In this document: positions 53,515 to 64,000 of the stretch, piece after piece
Position numbering within the stretch: the first letter of the stretch is position 1
Layout: the number at the start of each line of letters is the position of its first letter
Assembly: GCF_045679555.1 (NCBI RefSeq)
Contig: NC_092091.1
Coordinates: forward strand, 12,983,918 to 13,047,917
Length of the DNA: 64,000 nucleotides
Direction of reading: 5' to 3'
From: Salvelinus alpinus
Taxonomy: Eukaryota; Chordata; Actinopteri; Salmoniformes; Salmonidae
Made by a program: the position numbers and the translations under genes
Notes under the pieces: model-generated
Seen by the model: only the letters and a program-made list of their open reading frames with translations
What the model was told of the DNA's origin: nothing
The model's database searches: none

Positions 53515-55058
53515 CAGTGACTCGCTCAATATGAAGTGGTCAGATGATGCGGATGCTACGCTAAAGGATTGTTTTGCAAGCACAGACTGGAATATGTTCC
53601 GGGATTCATCCAAGGGCATGAGGAGTATACCACCTCAGTCATCGGCTTCATCAATAAATGCATCGATGACGTAATACCCCAACCAGAAGCCATGGATTAC
53701 ATGTAACATTCGCACCAAGCTAAAAGGCTAGAGCTGCCGCTTTCAAGGAGAGGGACACTAATCCAGACGCTTATAAGAAACCCCGCTATGTCCTCAGATG
53801 AACCATCAAACAGGCAAAGCATCAATACAGGACTAAGATTGAATCCTACTACACCGGCTCTGACACTCGTCAGATGTGGCAGAGCTTGCAAACTATTACG
53901 GACTACAAAGGGAAACCCAGCCGCGAGCTGCCCAGTGATTTGAGCCTACCAGATTGGCAAAATGACTTATGCTCGCTTTGAGGCAAGCAACACTGAAGCA
54001 TGCATGAGAACACCAGCTGTTCCGGACAACTGTGTGATCGTGCTCTCCGTAGCCGATGTGAGCAAGACCTTTAAACAGGTCAACATTCACAAGGCCAGAC
54101 GGATTACCTGGACGTGTACTCAGTGCATGCGCGGAACAACCGGCAAGTGTCTTCATTGACATTTTCAACCTCTCCCTGACCGAGTTTAATTCCTACCACC
54201 ATAGTCTCTGTGCCCAAGAAAGCGAAGGTAGCCTGCCTAAATAACTACCACCCCGTAGCACTTACGTATGTAGCCATGAAGTGCTTCGAAAGGCTGGTCA
54301 TGGCTCACATCAATACCATCTTCCCAGAAACCCAAGACCCACTCCAATTAGCATACCGCACCAACAGATTCAGAGGATGCAATCTCAATCCCCTTTCCCA
54401 AATGGACAAAAGGAACACCTAAGTGAGAATGCTGTTCATTGACTACAGCTCAGCGTTCAATACCATAGTGCCCACAAAGCTCATCACTAAGCTAAGGACC
54501 CTGGGACAAAACACCTCCCTCTACAACTGGATCCTGGAATTCCTGATAGTACCTGAGGGCGGCCTAAGTGTAGGCAACAACACATCTGCCACACTGATTC
54601 TTAACACGGGGGCCCCTCAGGGGTGCGTGCTTTGTCCTGTCCTGTACTCCCTGTTCACCCACGACTGCGTGGCCAAGCACGACTCAAACACCATCAAGTT
54701 TGCTGACAACATAACGGTGGTAGGCCTGATCACCGACAACGATGAGACAGCCCATAAGGAGGTCAGAGACAACCTCTCCCTCAATGTGAGCAAGACAAAG
54801 GAGATGATCGTGGACTACAGGAAAAGGAGGTACAAACACGTTCCCATTCACATCGACTCCAGTCACCCAAGTCATAGACTGTTCTCTCTGCTACCGCATG
54901 GCAAGTGGTACCGGAGTGCCAAGTCTAGGTCCAAAAGTTTCCTTAACTTCTACCCCCAAGCCATAAGACTGAACAATTAATCAAATGGCAACCCTCTTTG
55001 TTTTTACACTGCTGCTACTCGCTGTTTTATCTATGCATAGTAATTTTACCCTTACCTA

Positions 55059-56607
55059 CAGTTGAAGTCGGAAGTTTACATACACTTAGATTGGAGCCAT
55101 TAAAACTCATTTTTCAACCACTCCACAAATTTCTTGTAAACAAACTATAGTTTTGGCAAGTCGGTTAGGACATCTACTTTGTGCATGACACAAGTCATTT
55201 TTCTAACAATTGTTTACAGACTGATTATTTAACTTATAATTCACTGTGTCACAATTCCAGTGGGTTTACATACACTAAGTTGACTGTGCCTTTAAACAGC
55301 TTGGAAAATTCCCGAAAAGGATGTAATGGCTTTAGAAGCTTCTGGTAGGCTAATTGACATAATTTGAGTCAATTGGAGGTGTAAATGCGGATGTATTTCA
55401 AGGCCTACCTTCAAACTCAGTGCCTCTTTGCTTGACATCATGGGAAAATCAAAAACAAATCAGCCAAGACCTCAGAATTTTTTTTTGTAGACCTCCACAA
55501 GTCTGGTTCATCCTTAGGAGCAATTTCCAAATGCCTGAAGGTACCATGTTCATCTGTACAAACAATAGTACGCAAGTATAAACACCATGGGACTACGCAA
55601 CCGGCATACCGCTCAGGAAGGAGACGCGTTCTGTCTCCTAGAGATGAACATACTTTTGTGCGAAAAGTGCAAATCAATCCCAGAACAAGAGTAAAGGACC
55701 CTGTGAAGATGCTGGAGGAAACCGGTACAAAAGTATCTATAGCCACAGTAAAATGAGTCCTATATCGACCTGAAAGGCCACTCAACAAGGAAGAAGCCAC
55801 TGCTCCAAAACCGCCATAAAAAAGCCAGACTACAGTTTGCAACTGCACATGGGGACAAAGATTGTACTTTTTGGAGAAATGTCCTCTGGTCTGATGAAAC
55901 AAAAATAGAACTGTTTGGCCATAATGACCATCGTTCTGTTTGGAGGAAAAAGGGGGAGGCTTGCAAGCCGAAGAACACCATCCCAACCGTGAAGCACGGG
56001 GGTGGCAGCATCATGTTGTGGGGTGCTTTGCTGCAGGAGGGACTGGTGCACCTCACAAAATAGATGGCATCCTGAGGAAAGAAAATTATGTGGATATATT
56101 GAAGCAACATCAAGACATCAGTCAGGAAGTTAAAGCTTGGTCGCAAATGTGTCTTCCAAATGGACTTTGACCCAAAGCATACTTCCAAAGTTGTGGCAAA
56201 ATGTCTTAACAACAAAGTCAAGTTATTGGAGTGGCCATCACAAAGCCCTGACCTCAATCCTATAGAAAATGTGTGGGCAGAACTGAAAAACCTGACTCAG
56301 TTACACCAGCTCTGTCAGGAGGAATGGGCCAAAATTCACCCAACTTATTGTGGGAAGCATGCGGAAGGCTACCCGAAATGTTTGACCCAAGTTAAACAAT
56401 TTAAAGGCAAGGCTACCAAATACTAATTGAGTGTATGTAAACTTCTGACCCACTGGGAATGTGGGAAAGAAATAAAAGCTGAAATAAATCATTCTCTCTA
56501 CTATTATTCTGACATTTCACATTCTTAAAATATAGTGGTGATCCTAACTGACCTAAAACAGGGAATTTTTACTTGGATTAAATGTCAGGAATTGTGAAAA
56601 ACTTAAT
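55059..56607 (+). mobile_element. Tc1/mariner transposon, CAGTTGAAGTCGG family (right end lost)
   Basis: Second copy of the family at 178-1782, in the opposite orientation. The left end CAGTTGAAGTCGGAAGTTTA follows a TA (55057-55058) within the host LINE 3' UTR. Homology continues to about 56607 (AATTGTGAAAAACTTAA), where the last 35-40 bp, including the outer inverted repeat, are missing. The plus-strand transposase starts at the ATG at 55440-55442; stops and frameshifts occur soon after and again near 55755 and 56030. Recognisable blocks are '[19 protein letters not shown]'-like text (about 55870-55925) and 'WPSQSPDLNPIENVWAELK' (about 56230-56290). It is dead and cannot be mobilised without the missing end. 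Confidence 0.94.
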
Positions 56608-57379
56608 GTGGAGGAGTTAAAATGGAGTGTCGCCTTGCTAACATCTAAAGTGGAAGTCACAGGCTTTTTTAATTTCCCCTGAAAAACGGAACATCCGGTT
56701 GTTGGGCTATGGAAATATAGACCTTTCTCTCAATATCACAGATTATATTGGCCCTTATCAAAAATAAATTATAAAAAACAATGTCACAATCTTTGTTCAA
56801 AAAACATTTAATTTGCTTTACGAAAGAGGGATTACAGTACACACCGATTCATTCGGGTTAAGGTAACCAATTAAGAATAAATAACTGGCCATGTTAATAG
56901 AAACTCATACAGTCATTAAAATAGAAGATCAAGTCTCTATTCATAGCGTGAGTGATGCTTATCAGAATTGTCTTTGTTGACATTCTCTTGAAAACCCCTC
57001 CTGGATTAATTCATTATTTCATCTTTAGGTTTGTAGGCAGCTCAGAGGAAGCAGTGTATCTCCTGACCTGGATGTCTTTCCCTTTTTTTGTCCAGATAGC
57101 TCCAGGTCAGAGTTACCTCTTGAGCACAAATCTACGATCAGCTTACCCCACTCTAAATTCTACCCTTAAAACCAATAGGAGGTGAAATAAAAACTGGCAT
57201 TGGATCAGCGTTGAGGCAACTTGTCTTCCCCAAAAGTGTGCAGTGAAAAGTCAAGTATTTACCATAATAAATATATGGTAGTGTGTATACAAGTGGGAGC
57301 CGACCGTTCCAACACCTTCTGATGCTTGTCCAGAACCCTTCTCACACTGAGAACTGTTGACATTATTTGACAGAATAGA
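56608..57379. other. Region downstream of pik3c2a, no gene recognised
   Basis: Short ORFs only. It could contain distal 3' UTR of pik3c2a if a later polyadenylation site is used. Confidence 0.4.
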
Positions 57380-57411
57380 TTTATTTTTTCAATTGGGATA
57401 TCACATTTATT
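57380..57411 (-). terminator. pik3c2a: Candidate pik3c2a polyadenylation signals
   Basis: Two AATAAA hexamers on the minus strand (57406-57411 and 57380-57385), about 750-780 nt after the stop codon, giving a plausible 3' UTR length. They are chosen by position only. Confidence 0.4.
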
Positions 57412-57983
57412 TTTTATAAAACACATTGCAATAAGGCTAAAGTGGAGTGTATAAGAGATTGTGAACACAAACAAGGCACCATGATCGGTTCCCCTTTGGG
57501 AGAGTGGTTTGCCATCATCATCATCATCAGTTCTATTGGCATGTGATTGGGAAACACAAGAACACTCTTTCCTGGAGTCTGGTGTGTGATGGGCACATTC
57601 CCAGACGTTCTCAGCTAGCTTAGCAGGAAACCAGACGCTTCCTATTTGTTTACATAGAAGAAGAAAAATGTAAAAATGAGCCACTATATAAAAAAAAAGT
57701 GTCTATCTATATATACTCTTCTGAAGGTAAGATGTTTTGGTCCTCGAATGTCAAAATGTACAAAACATTACAGCTCTCGTGTTACAGTTTAGGACAAACT
57801 AAATAAGTGGAGATTGTTTTCTACAATGAGAAAAAACCTTGATTAGTGAGGGAGAGAGAATGGCCCCACCCAGAATAAACCCCTAGCCCCCATCTATCTA
57901 GGCACTTGTGTAGAGCTGAAAGGTCGGCGCTACAACCATATTGCTTATAATTCTTTGAGATCTACATGAAGTGCCAAAAGGGG

Positions 57984-58044
57984 TAAGGGGTGGTTTCTGG
58001 ACAGGGCCTTAAGGTGTAAGGGGTGGTTTCTGGACAGGGCCTTG
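57984..58044. repeat. Short tandem duplication in the pik3c2a 3' UTR
   Basis: TAAGGGGTGGTTTCTGGACA GGGCCTT occurs at 57984 and again at 58017, a 33-bp period. It lies about 120-180 nt after the stop codon. Confidence 0.85.
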
Positions 58045-58161
58045 AGCTTGAGGAGGAAGGGGAAGGATTTGAAGCACCACCCTGGGGTGTTCCTGCTGCC
58101 CTTAAATAGGTGTATCTTAAGAGTTTTCTTGATAAGCAGCGTTTTTCTCAGGGGGAGTCAT

Positions 58162-60432
<2,271 letters not shown>

Positions 60433-63400
60433 CTGGAGGGAGGGAAAGAAGGTTAAAATTCAGACAAAAGGGAGTATGTTGTTGAATTAATCTATTACAC
60501 AGAGGGAGAAGAGAGACAGGAGGTAAATGGTAGATAACATGGCTAATAGCAGCATTTCACATCAATGTTTTAGGCTAGTAACTGGGAGTTCTAAGGCGTT
60601 CATAATGTTATGTTGCGGTGATGTATATATACACACACACACACTAGATTACTAACAGGGGGTGTTGTTTTGAAGCCACTGTAAATCCATCTTGGTACTC
60701 CACCACCATTTTAAAAACTATTTGGGAAGCTATAAAAATACATTAGTCTACATTTGTTATTGCCACGTTTATTCTTAAGGAATCAAAAAATATATAAAAC
60801 ATTTTCTGGATGAAACATTGAATTTCACATTACTGCTTTTGAAACACAGAATAACAGATTCACTACATGGAACAACAGTCCCCAAAAAATCTAAAGGAAG
60901 TTTGTTCTGAAGTGTCTGTCCTATCAGAGATATAAGAAAGATCAGGAAACATTTATCCCTTACTTTAGGTACTAAACTTTCTTCATATATAGACTTCCAT
61001 TCATTTTTCAAACTGGCACTGGGGATATTCAGGTGGGTCTTGTGGGCGTCCCATCATGTCTGAGAGTCTCAGCTTTCCACAGAGGGGTTATATTAGTGTG
61101 TAGCCCAAACCGATCAGACAGAAGTCAGACGAGTCTATTGAGTGTCCTAGAGCAAAACACCATCGTGTTCTTAAGTCTCAGCTTTCAATAGATGATAGTT
61201 TGTAGGCCAAACCATTCGGACGCTACAGACATTTTCATGAGAGACTGAATATCGAGATGTCTCATGGTCTGACAAACACCACTCTAGCTCTGCCACCTTT
61301 CACCGCAGAAGCGGAAGAACGATATCGGCGGATTGATACACAGCCCATGCAAAGCAAAAAAACACATATCTCGAGCTTAACCAGGCGGACTTATATGGGG
61401 ATTTTTATTTATTTATTATGTTCGATTTCTGAGGGGGCGCAACCATGAAAGGCCAAGGGTTAAAGTAACAATTTTTAGAAAGTACTAATGTTACTGTCCT
61501 CACTACAACAAACAAGTATTTATATACACATGTAATTTTGTCATTGAAACATTTAAATGAAATACTATAGAATTCAATTCATTCCTATGGGGACTGCTTT
61601 ACTGGCTTCAAAGCCTCTCACTAGCCAATACATAGTATCAGCAATCCAGGTAACATTATTATTACATTTTTATTTTATAAAACCCTTTAACAGAACATAC
61701 AAAGGCATCACACAAACATTAACTACATCACACCTGCCCAGACCCTGTGGTGGTTATTTCTGTATTATCAAATGAGGAGAGAAACTTATCACACAAGTCA
61801 GAGTTATACTTAAACTACATCTTTATTCACTTATTAATAAGGGAGCAGGTCAATACAACACACACAAGGTGAATTGAGTGATTGAGTGCTTGAATAATAC
61901 AGACGCGCAAGAGGTTTATATAGAAACCCAAGAACTGCTTAGTCTTGGTTGGTTCCACCCCTCCCCAGCAAATCAAGGCATCATAAGCTTCCTTGTTTTC
62001 TTCTTGTGGCCAGGTGTATCGGGTCATAGCGGATAAGGGCAGTTCCGTTTACTCCCTTCTCCAAGCTAGCCTTTGTTCTCTTCTATCTCCCCACAGCTGT
62101 GCCCTTGGAAGACAGTAAATGAAAAGGATGGGCTGAAGAACGGTGGTCACTTCTCAGAGGCTCTTTGTCATTTGCCGTGTGATCAGGTTACTCAGAAGCA
62201 GAGAGACATTGAAACAATACAGGTCTATCTGTTCCTCAAGCTTATCTCTCTCTCATGTCCTTGACTACAAGACCAGCTGCGGGGAGTGAACGTGGAAGAG
62301 AAGAACCATCCTCTCTCAGAAGCACAGCATTTGCACGAAAGAAATGTCTTTACAATTTGTTAAGCATATTAAATTGTAAACTATTAATATTAAACAAATC
62401 AGGTAAATAGTGATTTCTCTCACAACCCTTCTCCAGGGCCCGCATTACTCTCCGCCACATGGTGTCAAAACGCACCATAATCTTTCTATCCATCGCCCAC
62501 ACACTTTCAACACTTAGATAAAGCATTTGACCTTTCCATTGTGTTAATGACGGAGGATTGGTTGCACTCCAGGGTTTATATACATCATTGTTATGCTGCC
62601 ACCAGCTGGGCATTGTGGGGAAAGTCGACAGTTCCCACTATTCCATTTCAGCCAAGTTTTATTTTGAGACTACTGATTGCCTTTTTCAAGTGAAACTAAT
62701 TCAAGCTACTAAACAGAGTAAGAGTTAAGGATGTCTTCTTGTGCATTTTGCACAGTAAGGCAGAACAATGACTGTGACAGAGGCTCAAAGTGGAGCAGTG
62801 CACCTTGTTTCAAGATATTCACCAGAGAGTTTGTGGGAAAACAAACACTTGACAGACAGTACCTGGTGAAGATGGTGGCCTCTAATATAATATATTATGT
62901 TGAAGGTAGATTGCGCTTCCTATTTGGCCTTCTTTTGAAGACTGCTCATTAAGAAATGCTAGCGACCATGACACAAGCCAAAACGAGTTGTCTTGAGGTT
63001 GTGTTATGTTTGCATTTCGTACCCTGGGAGGTACTGTTGTTTGTCCCTCCTGAGTAGTGTTGCAAAATTCCTGGAACTTTCAATAAATTTGCTGGTTTTC
63101 CCGAGATCCTGGTTGGAGGAATCAGGAGGCAATAAGCAACCCTAAGTTACCGTAGCAACTTTCTGAAAATAGTCACTTAAAAGTTAGAATTAAACTACGA
63201 TAAATAAATAAAAAATGTAATTCATTTAGACATTTTTGAAGAGGTCTTAGCCGCGCAATTTTACATCTAGCTAATGTTTTTGGTGCAGTATTTCTCAAGT
63301 GAAAACATTTGCAGGAAAAAACTAGACGGTGCACTGCATATAGTCAATCGAGTCGGGAAAGTCTGGCTGCACGCTCAAGACTGATCGCTGAGAACAATAA

Positions 63401-64000
63401 TATGTATAACAATAACAATAACATAACATCTACAACTTCCTCATCGGCGGTCAAAGTATCGTAAATAAAGCACAAGCAACATGATGTTTATCAGTGCTCA
63501 AAATCACTAGCTGGCAAGCTAAGTTCCAACTCCGTGTCTGTCAATGAAGCTAGCAAATAGTAGCTAGCAAGCACATTGAGCAACCAGACCAATATCAGCT
63601 TATCATGTCCCCGGCCGAGTGGCGACGTGTGCTTCAGTGCCATTTGGTTTTTAACAACTTTCTCACTATCTATTAATAATAACAGTGTTTCATATCAGGT
63701 CCGGGGAAAAACAAGATGCTCGCAAATAGGTTTTGGAATATTGACAAGTTGCAGTTAGGTGTGTTCTGATTGTTTCAATTCTCAAGTGATTGACACTAGA
63801 GTCAATCAGCCAGTGGCCAACCCACGAAGGGTTTAGGGCCAAGGGTTATTTCAACATAACATTGGCGACGTGTTGTCTTATGTAAACAAGTCTGAGGGGC
63901 TGCGTAATGGGCAGGTCTGTCTCACTCTCAGGAGGTTCTGTCTGCTATATGATTGGATAGAGTACATGCAGCTGATTGCATGAGAGAAGCAGCTGTTACT
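60433..64000 (-). other. Presumed pik3c2a intron; no further exon recognised
   Basis: The first exon in the window needs an upstream exon supplying two bases of a codon. I see no minus-strand text resembling the preceding kinase-domain region up to 64000, so the intron is at least 3.5 kb. It contains a short CA run (about 60630) and a LINE fragment (62350-62613). Confidence 0.6.
62350..62613 (-). pseudogene. Probable L1-like LINE C-terminal fragment
   Basis: An 87-codon minus-strand frame with 'PSLTQWKGQMLYLSVESVWA' and 'RFDTMWRRVMRAL'. It resembles the extreme C-terminus of fish L1-type LINEs (the 'W......Y.S.E' pattern), but the match is weak and no RT is attached. Confidence 0.4.

Larger units (their letters stand above)
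49020..55057 (+). pseudogene. Host LINE, broken by three insertions and a Tc1
   Basis: A plus-strand LINE whose pieces stay collinear across insertions. The endonuclease start ('NILCVTESWLNDDT', then 'MRGGGVCLFANNRWCAMSNI') occupies 49022-49272; 'EVEYLKTSFRSHYLLREF' and the following region 52365-52530; 'LLVARDFNAGKLKFYL' (GDFN box, here mutated to RDFN) 53024-53230; linker and RT 53515-54990. The last part has '[20 protein letters not shown]' and '[20 protein letters not shown]', and the catalytic box is altered (FADN instead of FADD, at about 54700). Stops are frequent, so it is dead. The 3' UTR is cut at 55057-55058 by a Tc1 insertion at TA. Confidence 0.88.

Noticed and set aside
63576-63758. 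60-aa plus-strand ORF near the right edge
   Set aside because: No similarity to any family I know, AT-rich, inside the presumed pik3c2a intron.

Overview
This is nuclear DNA of a teleost fish, almost certainly a salmonid (trout, salmon, charr or a relative). The identification rests on its dense load of characteristic repeats: Tc1-type transposons with CAGTTGAAGTCGG termini, tRNA-derived SINEs with the GTTCTTAACTGACTTGCC tail, CAGTGGTG-ended hAT elements and several LINE families. Three intron-containing vertebrate genes are also present. The species cannot be fixed from sequence alone.

Layout. Positions 1-35.7 kb hold no host gene I can support. This part is a mosaic of Tc1/mariner elements, hAT-type elements and small palindromic MITEs, SINEs, dead LINE fragments of at least four types, two long (GT)n microsatellites, and a 1.85-kb minisatellite of 56-bp units (28996-30850) lying next to a purine-rich inverted repeat. 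Positions 35.7-60.4 kb hold three genes, all on the minus strand. They are a PPP1R15-type eIF2alpha-phosphatase regulatory subunit (three coding exons, 36165-38904, with two upstream ORFs in its presumed leader), ribosomal protein S13 (six exons, 39482-46657, introns full of transposons), and the last seven coding exons of pik3c2a (PX and C2 domains, 58162-60432). The rest of pik3c2a lies beyond the right edge. About 11 kb between rps13 and pik3c2a is mobile DNA: a broken plus-strand LINE (about 49.0-55.06 kb) interrupted by a nearly intact minus-strand LINE (an 844-codon ORF), by another retroelement tail and by an L2-type 3' end, and cut at its own 3' end by a Tc1 element.

Gene relations. 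rps13 and pik3c2a are neighbours in the same orientation in human 11p15, so this is a conserved block. The adjacent ppp1r15 gene is not at that human locus, but its human relative PPP1R15B sits beside PIK3C2B, which hints at an old PPP1R15-RPS13-PIK3C2 linkage. I see no operon-like or coordinated gene system and no convincing new molecular system. The most interesting signals are the two uORFs and the ATF/CRE-like plus CCAAT promoter of ppp1r15, the 12-unit higher-order duplication in the minisatellite, the datable nests of transposons, and SINEs that combine different heads and LINE-derived tails.
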